Shown piece after piece: positions 51,063 to 58,867 of a DNA stretch of 64,000 bases. Position numbers and translations under genes: made by a program. Position 1 is the first letter of the stretch. Each line of letters opens with the position of its first letter. The stretch comes from Proteiniclasticum sp043951855 (GTDB lineage Bacteria > Bacillota > Clostridia > Clostridiales > Clostridiaceae). The notes under the pieces were generated by a model. The model was not told the origin of the DNA. It did no database searches and saw nothing but the letters and a program-made list of their open reading frames with translations. Location: assembly GCF_043951855.1 (NCBI RefSeq), contig NZ_JBINJW010000002.1:1-64000 (forward strand). Direction: 5' to 3'.

Positions 51063-52895
51063 ATGGCATTTTATATAACAAAGGTTACAGCAACTGGCCC
51101 AGGGAAAGCCCCTGCCACAGTAACATTTAGAAAAGGATTAAATCTCATCTGCGGGGTTTCCGACTCCGGAAAAACCTGCGTATTAAAATGCATACAATTT
51201 GCTATGGGTGTAATCAAGAAACCTTTTGAGAAAGAGCAAACAGGGTATGATAGTGTAAGTCTAGACATTATGACTCCAGATGGTCCTATTCATCTTTCTC
51301 GAATACTTGGAAAGAATGTCGTAAACGTGGTCACTGAAATTGCTTCAATTGATGGTGGTAATTATGACATAGACTATAAAGGCCGGGGAAATAAGAACCC
51401 TGTCTTAAATGAACTATGGCTCAAGCTAATTGGTATTCATAAACTTCCAATGATAATAAGCACCCAGGATTTCACTAGGCAACGCTTAAAATGGAATACT
51501 CTTATGCGACTTTTTTGGTTAAAAGAACAAGATATTGAGAATCCAAAATCTGTACTTTTACCATCAACACCTACACAACACCCTTATTTTTTTGCATCTT
51601 TGCTCTACCTTATCACAGGAGATAATTACCCAAATGGTGAAGAGCAAGATAAAGATGAAATCAGCAAAGCTAAAAAGGATGCTGTTCGTCAATTTGTGAA
51701 TAGTAGGATTTCACATATGTCGAAAAAAAGAGAAGAACTTCAAAAAGCATTATCTGCTTATAGTAACTTAGATGTCGAAGAAGAAATGCAAAAATTAATT
51801 GACAATCTGTCCGAAACTGAAGAAGCTATCGCAGCCGCCACAGAGGAAAGCAAGGATTTACTTAGTACTTTACTTAATTTAAAAGAAAAGGAAGCAGAAA
51901 CCAAAGTAACTCACTCTCACTTTCAGGCACTAAAAAGCCAATATACAGCTGATATAAAGAGGCTTACCTTTATTGTAGATGGAGAAGTACATTTACACTC
52001 TGTAGGCAATAATAAAAAGTGTCCTTTTTGCGACGGAAGTATTCCACCAGTAGAAAGGAAACCTTATATTGAAGCATCAAAATCCGAACTAAATCGTATA
52101 ATCACACAATTGCAGGGCTTAGCAGAAAGCGAAAATGACGTCATTTCAACTTTAAATGAAGTTAGAAATAAAATTAAAAATCTAGAAGAACGAAGAGCCG
52201 AAATTGAAAAATGGATTGAAACAGAACTCGCTCCTCAAGCTGATAAATTAAGAGAAGGCATACAGCAATACCGCTCTTATATACAATTACAACAAGAATC
52301 AACTGTTCTGCATAACGTTTCCCAAGAGTGGATTGCAGAGCTACAAAAGCAAGAAAATGGCGAGGATTTAGATAAACCCAAATTTAAACCAAAGGAACAT
52401 TTTCCCGTAGATTTTAATTCACGTATAGATGAGATAGCTTATTCAATATTAACTGACTGCAAATATGAAAATCTGAATACAGCTCATTTCAACATGGGAA
52501 CCTTTGATTTAGAAATAAATGGATATGCCAAAGAAGATAGTCATGGCAAGGGATATTGGGCATTTATCAATACCGTATTAGGATTAACCTTTAGGCAGTA
52601 TTTGCACGAGGAGGCTGTCTACAAACCAGGAATTTTTGTAGTAGATACTCCCTTACTTGGTTTAGATCAAGGTGTTGAAGATAATGCTCCTACAAGCATG
52701 AGAACTGCCTTATTCCAATACTTTATTGATAATCAATCCGAGGGACAAATGATAGTTGTAGAAAACACAAAAGACCTGCCAGAATTAGATTATGAGGCTG
52801 GTGGTGCTAAGGTCATAGAGTTTACTCAAGACAAATACAAAAGCAAGTATAAAGAAAGTCGTTATGGTTTTTTACATGATGTATATAGTAATTAG
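51063..52895 (+). CDS. SMC/Rad50-like ATPase (DUF3732) of the ABC-3C system
   Basis: A 610-residue ATPase. Walker A GVSDSGKT (31-38) and Walker B GIFVVDTPLLGLDQ (about 523-536) flank two long coiled-coil arms (about 210-300 and 340-425). Between the arms CPFC at about 320-323 resembles the Rad50 zinc hook. DUF3732 ATPases are the core of ABC-3C systems. It probably senses phage or foreign DNA. The gene is 6 bases after the middle component and 32 bases before the XRE gene. Confidence 0.85.
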   Translation: MAFYITKVTATGPGKAPATVTFRKGLNLICGVSDSGKTCVLKCIQFAMGVIKKPFEKEQTGYDSVSLDIMTPDGPIHLSRILGKNVVNVVTEIASIDGGNYDIDYKGRGNKNPVLNELWLKLIGIHKLPMIISTQDFTRQRLKWNTLMRLFWLKEQDIENPKSVLLPSTPTQHPYFFASLLYLITGDNYPNGEEQDKDEISKAKKDAVRQFVNSRISHMSKKREELQKALSAYSNLDVEEEMQKLIDNLSETEEAIAAATEESKDLLSTLLNLKEKEAETKVTHSHFQALKSQYTADIKRLTFIVDGEVHLHSVGNNKKCPFCDGSIPPVERKPYIEASKSELNRIITQLQGLAESENDVISTLNEVRNKIKNLEERRAEIEKWIETELAPQADKLREGIQQYRSYIQLQQESTVLHNVSQEWIAELQKQENGEDLDKPKFKPKEHFPVDFNSRIDEIAYSILTDCKYENLNTAHFNMGTFDLEINGYAKEDSHGKGYWAFINTVLGLTFRQYLHEEAVYKPGIFVVDTPLLGLDQGVEDNAPTSMRTALFQYFIDNQSEGQMIVVENTKDLPELDYEAGGAKVIEFTQDKYKSKYKESRYGFLHDVYSN

Positions 52896-52927
52896 GATGA
52901 TAATCCTTATAACGGAGGTGGCAATAT

Positions 52928-53161
52928 ATGCTACGAATAAGCTATAACAAACTCTGGAAAATGTTAATTGATAAAGATATGAATAAACAAGATTTAAAGA
53001 ATTCCACCGGAATAAGCTCTGCCTCAATAGCAAAGCTTGGTAGAGGCGATAACATTACAACAGATGTTCTCCTTAAAATTTGCATGACTTTAGATTGCGA
53101 CATCGCTGACATCATGGAAATAACAAAAGATGAAAAAAACACATCAAAAGCAAAGGAGTAA
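52928..53161 (+). CDS. XRE regulator between ABC-3C and restriction genes
   Basis: A 77-residue helix-turn-helix protein: MNKQDLKNSTGISSASIAKLGRGDNITTDVLLKICMTLDCDIADIMEI. This short YozG-type regulator often precedes restriction genes. GGAGGTGGCAATAT precedes the ATG, and 4 bases separate it from the nuclease gene. It may control the downstream restriction genes. Confidence 0.82.
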   Translation: MLRISYNKLWKMLIDKDMNKQDLKNSTGISSASIAKLGRGDNITTDVLLKICMTLDCDIADIMEITKDEKNTSKAKE

Positions 53162-53165
53162 TCGA

Positions 53166-54314
53166 ATGAAACTGTTATATTCAAATATTTTACCCCTTGG
53201 TACATCTGAGGGACAAGAAACAATTATTAACTGTTTTAACGATCAAATTGCACACTCAGACCGTGTTGAAATTGCGGTTGGATATATCTCTCGTGCCGCT
53301 TTGGAAGAGCTTGATTATTTAGTCGAGGAACACAATCTATCAAATATATGCCTTACCATTGGTATGTACTTCATTGAAGGAATGCCAGAAGGATCATATA
53401 ATACTGCACTTGCAATAAACAAGAAATGGATGGAGGCCGGCATAGGCGAAATTAAAATTGTGAAAGCATTTAAATACCACGGCAAAGTATACTGCTTCTA
53501 TAAAGATGGACAACCTTTTGCGGCAATTATTGGTTCAGCAAACTTAGGTGTAATTAAATTAGATGCCAATAACCGTCGACAGTATGAAATCTCATCGATT
53601 ACTAATGATGCTACTGAATGCAGAGAAATATCAGATTTCATATATAGGCTAAACGCGCAGAACTGCTCGGATAATATTGCCAACGTAACAGGAATGCCAA
53701 TAATAAGAGAAGTCAACACCTCTCTTAGCGGCATCGATACAGTAACACAAATCCCTCAAACCGGCGTACAGCTTTATGTACAACATAAAACAAGTGTTTC
53801 ATTTGTGCTACCGTTAAAAGTTCCTGCTCACAATGAACGACATATGGATGACGGTAAACATTTCACGAAATCAAATATTAATGTTAGCTATGCCGCACCA
53901 CGAAGCAAAAGAAAATCCCGTGATTGGTATGAGACTCAGTTGACTGTGAGTAAAGAAATAACTCGTTCCGAGGGATATCCTGAAAAGAACAAAACCTTCT
54001 TTGTTGTTACCGATGACGGCTATTGGTTTAAGGCTCATACTACAAGTGATGGCAATAAACAGTTCAGTGCTGTTGGCGATGAACTTATTCTTGGCCGTTG
54101 GATTAAGGGTAGACTCGCGGCTGCAGGACTTGTAACACCTGTGAATGATACCCAAGCTGACACAGACCGTAAGGGCATGATTACGAAAGAAATGTTGCAA
54201 TCATATGGTTGCGATAGCCTTGTGCTTTCTAAAACCGACCAGAAAGCATTAGACGAAGACGGCTCTGAACTTGATGTATGGGTTTTATCATTTGAAACAA
54301 CTACTAACGAATAA
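53166..54314 (+). CDS. NgoFVII-type phospholipase-D-fold restriction endonuclease
   Basis: A 382-residue protein; ATG at 53166, AAGGAG 7 bases before. The N-terminal PLD-fold nuclease has the HxK motif YHGKVYCF (His105, Lys107) followed by AAIIGSANLG. The C-terminal domain (about 265-382, NKTFFVVTDDGYWFKAHTTSDG) resembles the B3-like target-recognition domain of BfiI/NgoFVII enzymes. These cleave DNA without metal ions. It shares domain layout with the 318-residue protein two genes downstream. XRE regulator upstream, Z1 ATPase downstream. Confidence 0.82.
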   Translation: MKLLYSNILPLGTSEGQETIINCFNDQIAHSDRVEIAVGYISRAALEELDYLVEEHNLSNICLTIGMYFIEGMPEGSYNTALAINKKWMEAGIGEIKIVKAFKYHGKVYCFYKDGQPFAAIIGSANLGVIKLDANNRRQYEISSITNDATECREISDFIYRLNAQNCSDNIANVTGMPIIREVNTSLSGIDTVTQIPQTGVQLYVQHKTSVSFVLPLKVPAHNERHMDDGKHFTKSNINVSYAAPRSKRKSRDWYETQLTVSKEITRSEGYPEKNKTFFVVTDDGYWFKAHTTSDGNKQFSAVGDELILGRWIKGRLAAAGLVTPVNDTQADTDRKGMITKEMLQSYGCDSLVLSKTDQKALDEDGSELDVWVLSFETTTNE

Positions 54315-54325
54315 GAGGTGCGGTT

Positions 54326-56182
54326 ATGCAGTACTTAAAGACATATCTACAAAAAATTAAAGACCGGGGCAACGAAAAATTGGCAGAGTCTATTTTGAAA
54401 ACTGCTGAAGATATTGGTAATCAGCATATTCGCAATTTTTCATTCATAAGTCATGAGATTGGTCTACTGTTTGGAAATGTACAATCAGGAAAAACGGGTC
54501 AAATGTTTGGCGTAATTAGTAAAGCTGCCGATTTAGGCTTTCCTGCATTTATCTTACTCACAACGGACAATGTTGTTTTGCAACAACAAACTTTGGATCG
54601 AGTCAGAGACGATTTAGAAGGTTTCTGTATTTGTGGCGAAAACGACTCTGGATTGTTTATTGAAAATAGTCTTGTTAAACCAGCGGTTGTCGTTCTAAAG
54701 AAAAATGCAAGAATGCTTAGACTATGGGCCAACGTATTCAATTCCACAGGTTTTATGAAAGGTAATCCTCTATTTATTGTTGATGATGAGGCAGATGCTG
54801 CTTCTTTGAATACACTCGTAAACCGCAATAGTCAGTCATCTATTAATAGATATTTAGATTCTATAAAGAATGGTGCTTCAAGTAGCTTGTATCTGCAGGT
54901 TACAGGTACTCCTCAGGCGATCTTATTACAAACTCTTGCTTCAGGCTGGCATCCATATTTTACATACTACTTTCATCCTGGAGATGGCTATTTGGGTGGT
55001 GACTTTTTCTTTCCAACAAGCGGTAAACCTGAATGCATCAATTTTCTTGAGGTAATCAAACGACCGACACGAAATGTTGTTATCCGCCATCTTGCTGTTT
55101 CAGCTCAGATTTTAGCATCCAGCGGTCAAGTGTCAAATTGCCTTTTACATCCAAGTGTACGTCAAACTGTCCACCAGCGTTTTGCTGACGATGTCACAAA
55201 AGAGCTAAATTGGTGTATTGAACATATCAATGACGAATTTGCCAAAGAATTAAAGACCCACTATGATTTTTTAGTTCCGAGTAAAAGTGAAAAGCTTTCA
55301 TTCGATGCTATCTATGAAACTACTAAGGATTTATTGGAAAACAAGGGTATCAAAATCCTTGTGATGAATGGCAAGACAGATGTTGAAAGTCCGGAATATG
55401 CAACAGGCTGTAATTTTATCATAGGAGGAAACACTCTAGGCCGAGGCGTTACTTTTCCTGGTCTGCAGACAATTTACTATACAAGAACAAGCAAAAAGCC
55501 TCAGGCCGACACTATGTGGCAACATAGTCGGATGTTTGGTTATGACAGAGATCCTGGCATGATGAGTATATTTATAGACGAACGGCTTTATAAATTGTTT
55601 GCCGATATTAACGCTACTAACAATGCCATCATTGCTCAAGTTGAGCAGGGATTCAATAACATAAAAATCTATTATCCAGTTGGGTTGAATCCAACTAGAA
55701 AAAATGTCCTTGATAACAAACGAGTCAGTATTCTCTCAGGGGGAACGAACTACTATCCGTTCTATCCTGATAATGACTCTATAGATGATATATCAAAGCT
55801 ATTGGAGCCTTTCTCTGATGATGAACCTTATTACCAAGTAAATTTGAGACTAATTAAGAAAATCTTGTCCTACATTATTGCCAGTCCAGATTTCAATTTA
55901 GAGGCATTCCTTTCTGTCATCGACACAATTCTATCAGAGCAACCCTCGGGACAGGGTATCTTGATAGTTAGAAGAGAAAGAAATGTAGCACAAGGCACCG
56001 GTGCATTATTATCTCCGAACGACTGGAAACTTGGTGGCACTTTCCTCAACAAAGTCGTTTTAACCATGTATAAAGTAACTGGTACTAAAGGGTGGGGTGG
56101 AAAAGCTCTTTGGGTGCCGAATATTAAGCTTCCCCACGATACTATGTATTATGATGTGAGTGAAGATATTACAGGAACGTAG
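54326..56182 (+). CDS. Z1-domain helicase-like ATPase
   Basis: A 618-residue Z1 protein. Walker A FGNVQSGKT (G50-T57), Walker B IVDDEAD (about 151-157), VTGTPQA (motif III-like) and GGNTLGRGVTFPGL with DTMWQHSRMFGYDR (C-terminal helicase motifs V-VI) are present. Z1 proteins are SF2-like ATPases associated with restriction and paraMORC-type defence loci. It probably moves on DNA for the flanking nucleases. Starts 11 bases after the first nuclease gene and ends 14 bases before the second. Confidence 0.85.
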   Translation: MQYLKTYLQKIKDRGNEKLAESILKTAEDIGNQHIRNFSFISHEIGLLFGNVQSGKTGQMFGVISKAADLGFPAFILLTTDNVVLQQQTLDRVRDDLEGFCICGENDSGLFIENSLVKPAVVVLKKNARMLRLWANVFNSTGFMKGNPLFIVDDEADAASLNTLVNRNSQSSINRYLDSIKNGASSSLYLQVTGTPQAILLQTLASGWHPYFTYYFHPGDGYLGGDFFFPTSGKPECINFLEVIKRPTRNVVIRHLAVSAQILASSGQVSNCLLHPSVRQTVHQRFADDVTKELNWCIEHINDEFAKELKTHYDFLVPSKSEKLSFDAIYETTKDLLENKGIKILVMNGKTDVESPEYATGCNFIIGGNTLGRGVTFPGLQTIYYTRTSKKPQADTMWQHSRMFGYDRDPGMMSIFIDERLYKLFADINATNNAIIAQVEQGFNNIKIYYPVGLNPTRKNVLDNKRVSILSGGTNYYPFYPDNDSIDDISKLLEPFSDDEPYYQVNLRLIKKILSYIIASPDFNLEAFLSVIDTILSEQPSGQGILIVRRERNVAQGTGALLSPNDWKLGGTFLNKVVLTMYKVTGTKGWGGKALWVPNIKLPHDTMYYDVSEDITGT

Positions 56183-56196
56183 GAGGGCAAGAATGG

Positions 56197-57153
56197 ATGT
56201 TTACCAATAACATAGCACAAAGAATTCTATTTGCTCCTCCGCTCCAAGGAGCAGATACTTTATTAATATTAAGCGGATATGCTACTCCTAATATGTCATC
56301 ATGGCTAATTAAAAGTCTTCAGGAGCAAAACATGAACCCCGTCAATATTTCATTGCTTATAGGAATGGTTCCTTATGATGGTTTAAGTGTTCCTATACAT
56401 GATGGCTTTAAGGAACTCCATGGCAAGGCGTACCCAAATGCTGTGGATAGCTTTTCATGTAGTTATGTTTGCGAAAACCCTCCCGTCCATGCAAATCTGT
56501 ACATTTGGCTAAAGGACGAATCACCGATGCAGGCATATACAGGTTCTGCTGATTTTGTGCAGAATGCATTTATTCCATCTCGAAAAGAAATTATGGAGTG
56601 CTGTGATCCAGAAAAAGCATATAGGTTCTTTGAGGAAGTTGAAGCTAATTCAATCTATTGTAACCATGCGGAGGTTGAAGACCATGTTGTTCTCCGTCCA
56701 ACACATCAAATTCTAGATGCCGAAAACAAACCAATAACAACTTTAGCTGGGGAGGGTATATTTTCCACAACACTATCTCTACTTACAAATAGAGGCGATG
56801 TTGGAGAAAAGTCTGGTCTAAATTGGGGGCAACGTAGGGGCCGAAATAAAAATCAAGCATATATTCATCTTCCATCAAAAATTTCAAGAAGCGGGTTCTT
56901 CCCGCTAAATAAACAGCATTTTACCGTTGTTACAGATGACGGTCACACGCTTCTTCTAAGGGTAGAGCAACAAAACGACAAGGCAATTACAACACCTCTT
57001 AGCAATGCTCAACTCGGTGAATACTTCCGAAAACGTCTAGGTCTCGGAAATGGTGCTTTTGTAACGAAACAAGATTTATTGAACTATGGAAGAACAGACG
57101 TTACCTTTTACAAAATTGACGATGAGCAGTTTTTTTTGGATTTCCATGTATAA
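56197..57153 (+). CDS. NgoFVII-like protein with altered HxK motif
   Basis: A 318-residue paralogue of the first nuclease. The PLD-type motif region reads VHANLYIWL (His98-Ala-Asn100) followed by MQAYTGSADFVQNAF; Asn replaces the catalytic Lys. The C-terminal part (KQHFTVVTDDGHTLLLRVEQQNDKAITTPLSNAQLGEYFRKRLGLG) is the same B3-like recognition domain as in the first protein. It may be an inactive, DNA-recognising partner or half of a heterodimer (inference). AGGAGGGC precedes the ATG. Confidence 0.78.
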   Translation: MFTNNIAQRILFAPPLQGADTLLILSGYATPNMSSWLIKSLQEQNMNPVNISLLIGMVPYDGLSVPIHDGFKELHGKAYPNAVDSFSCSYVCENPPVHANLYIWLKDESPMQAYTGSADFVQNAFIPSRKEIMECCDPEKAYRFFEEVEANSIYCNHAEVEDHVVLRPTHQILDAENKPITTLAGEGIFSTTLSLLTNRGDVGEKSGLNWGQRRGRNKNQAYIHLPSKISRSGFFPLNKQHFTVVTDDGHTLLLRVEQQNDKAITTPLSNAQLGEYFRKRLGLGNGAFVTKQDLLNYGRTDVTFYKIDDEQFFLDFHV

Positions 57154-57197
57154 ACAAAGCAGTTACTTTGCTATTACTACAAAGTAACTGCTTTGTT
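57153..57197. terminator. Bidirectional terminator between restriction genes and methyltransferase
   Basis: 18-bp perfect arms (57153-57170 and 57180-57197) with a 9-base loop. It overlaps the stop codons of both convergent genes. Confidence 0.85.
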
Positions 57198-58248
57198 ATT
57201 CTTTAATACTTGGTTCTACACTCTCATACTCTATTCCAGCAAAACATTTTAAAATTGCTTCAAAAATAATTTTTGCACCTTGGCTAGGCACTGCCATGCC
57301 AATTTGCTTACGTACACTCTCTTTACTTCCCATAAATCTATAGGTATCAGGGAAAGTCTGTAGCCTAGCTCTCTCTCTATTCGTCAATGCTCGTGGCTCT
57401 TCCCAATGATAAATATGTGTTCCTCCACCGCCGCTTCCTGTAACCGTGTAGGAGGGCTTTGTTGGATCTAGCCTTTTATATATTTGGCTTATTTTCGCAC
57501 CTGTAATGTTAAGGCGCAAATCTTCTGGGAGGTCTGCTGTGAATGCATTTTGCCCAGGAAGAATATGTTGCAACCTTCTAACAACAGTTTCGGATTGCCT
57601 TGTCAATTCGTTATTATATGCATTCTCTGGAATAGGGGGATTTTCTATTGCGTTTCTGCAAGTATTATCAATGTCGACATAGGGTGCTGTTGATGGAACT
57701 TTAAATTCAATGTTAATGTCATTACGTATACCAACTATAATCAAACGGTGTCTTGCCTGAGGTATCCCGTATTCCTCAAACTTATACAGATGAGGTGTAA
57801 TCGTATAACCAGCTTCCCTCAGTTCCTTGAGAATCTTAGTAAAGGCCTTACCATCATTTGCATTTCTAAGTCCGCCTACATTCTCTGCTAAAAACCACTG
57901 TGGCCTAAAAGTTTTCAAAGCTTTGACACCGTATGAATACAAGGGGCCGTATACCCCCTCCATACCTTTTTGTTCACCAACAACACTAAAGTCATTGCAA
58001 GGGAAACCAAACGCCAATGCATCAATGGGAGCTAGTCTAGACATATCAAGTTTACGTATATCCTCATGATAAACAGTATTAGGTGCATCGGGACAAATAT
58101 TAACTCTATAAGTTTCACAGGTATCCGCATCATAATCATTTGCCCACTGATGTATAATTCCAAAATCATCATTATCAATATGTGCATTTGTAGCTCCCCA
58201 AGCTATACCGCCCGGTCCACAAAATAATTCTCCAAGCCTAAAAATCAT
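57196..58248 (-). CDS. DNA (cytosine-5) methyltransferase of the restriction cluster
   Basis: A 350-residue C5-methyltransferase: motif I ELFCGPGGIAWG, motif IV GFPCNDFS (PCN variant; Cys is catalytic), motif VI AENVGGL, motif VIII QARHRLIIVG, and motifs IX/X LTNRERARLQTFPD and GMAVPSQ. The recognition region lies between about 190 and 290. It probably modifies host DNA against the NgoFVII-type nuclease(s). It is convergent to them and has its own XRE gene and promoter. Confidence 0.88.
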   Translation of the reverse strand: MIFRLGELFCGPGGIAWGATNAHIDNDDFGIIHQWANDYDADTCETYRVNICPDAPNTVYHEDIRKLDMSRLAPIDALAFGFPCNDFSVVGEQKGMEGVYGPLYSYGVKALKTFRPQWFLAENVGGLRNANDGKAFTKILKELREAGYTITPHLYKFEEYGIPQARHRLIIVGIRNDINIEFKVPSTAPYVDIDNTCRNAIENPPIPENAYNNELTRQSETVVRRLQHILPGQNAFTADLPEDLRLNITGAKISQIYKRLDPTKPSYTVTGSGGGGTHIYHWEEPRALTNRERARLQTFPDTYRFMGSKESVRKQIGMAVPSQGAKIIFEAILKCFAGIEYESVEPSIKE

Positions 58249-58254
58249 ATCTCA

Positions 58255-58581
58255 TCAACCTTCCTTTTTTTTGTTGAGAAAATCGATTTGTGCTTGAATA
58301 TGTTGCATTTCCTCATCATCAAGAGAAGAAACACCTTTAAACACAAACTGATATTCTTTAATATCTACTTCACTCAAGTAACCTGCTAACACATAAAGCG
58401 GAATCAAATGAATGTTATATAAATGCGCGAGTTTTTTTAAATCATCAGGAGTACAATTAATCTGCCCTCTCTCCATCTTGCTAAGTCTTGAATCTGTTAT
58501 ACCGGTTATTTCGTATACCTTTTTTAGACTCAAGCAACTTTTTTCGCGACTCACTTTCAATAAGTCTCCCAACTCGGCCAT
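58255..58581 (-). CDS. XRE regulator of the methyltransferase
   Basis: A 108-residue protein; ATG at 58581 follows GAGGTGATAGT. SREKSCLSLKKVYEITGITDSRLSKMERGQINCTPDDLKKLAHLYNIHLIPLYVLAGYL is the XRE domain plus an oligomerisation tail. It is 6 bases before the methyltransferase gene and is probably its controller, like C proteins of restriction systems (inference). Confidence 0.8.
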   Translation of the reverse strand: MAELGDLLKVSREKSCLSLKKVYEITGITDSRLSKMERGQINCTPDDLKKLAHLYNIHLIPLYVLAGYLSEVDIKEYQFVFKGVSSLDDEEMQHIQAQIDFLNKKKEG

Positions 58582-58598
58582 ACTATCACCTCTTGAAT

Positions 58599-58660
58599 AG
58601 AATAACATATTCGCTGCAATAATTCAAGTTTAATTTTAGATTTCGCTGCATATATGCAGC
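58599..58660 (-). promoter_or_regulatory. Promoter and palindromic operator of the XRE/methyltransferase pair
   Basis: Minus strand: TTGAAT (58622-58627), 17-base spacer, TATTCT (58599-58604). The 16-bp perfect palindrome GCTGCATATATGCAGC lies at 58645-58660. Its half-site in context TTCGCTGCA recurs inside the spacer at 58610-58618, 32 bases away. Confidence 0.7.
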
Positions 58661-58671
58661 ATAGTATTTTA

Positions 58672-58725
58672 CAGTAATCTTGTCAACTCACCACGTTTTT
58701 GCCAGCAATCTTGTCAACTCACCAC
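58672..58725. repeat. Tandem 23-base direct repeat near the right end of the element
   Basis: CAGYAATCTTGTCAACTCACCAC in two parts (58672-58694 and 58703-58725), one mismatch, period 31 bases. It lies between the methyltransferase operator and the rlmD terminator, close to the presumed element end. It may be a recombinase arm or accessory site. Confidence 0.5.
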
Positions 58726-58792
58726 ATCAATATCCATATCATCTTCTTAATCATCTAACCTGCCTATCTTGGACAAGTTCCCACAAAGAAAA

Positions 58793-58841
58793 ATTCCGTG
58801 ATCATCCTGCCGGCTTGAAACCAGATCTCAAATCACGGAAT
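58793..58841 (-). terminator. rlmD terminator
   Basis: ATTCCGTGAT (58793-58802) pairs with ATCACGGAAT (58832-58841) around a 29-base loop. On the minus strand TTTTTCTTTG follows. It lies 27 bases after the rlmD stop. Confidence 0.65.
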
Positions 58842-58867
58842 CCCTTTATTTATAAACTTTTTTATCC

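Noticed and set aside
58672..58725. CRISPR array
   Set aside because: Only two repeat units with an 8-base gap and no cas genes nearby; the 2744/2775 repeat is likewise only two units.
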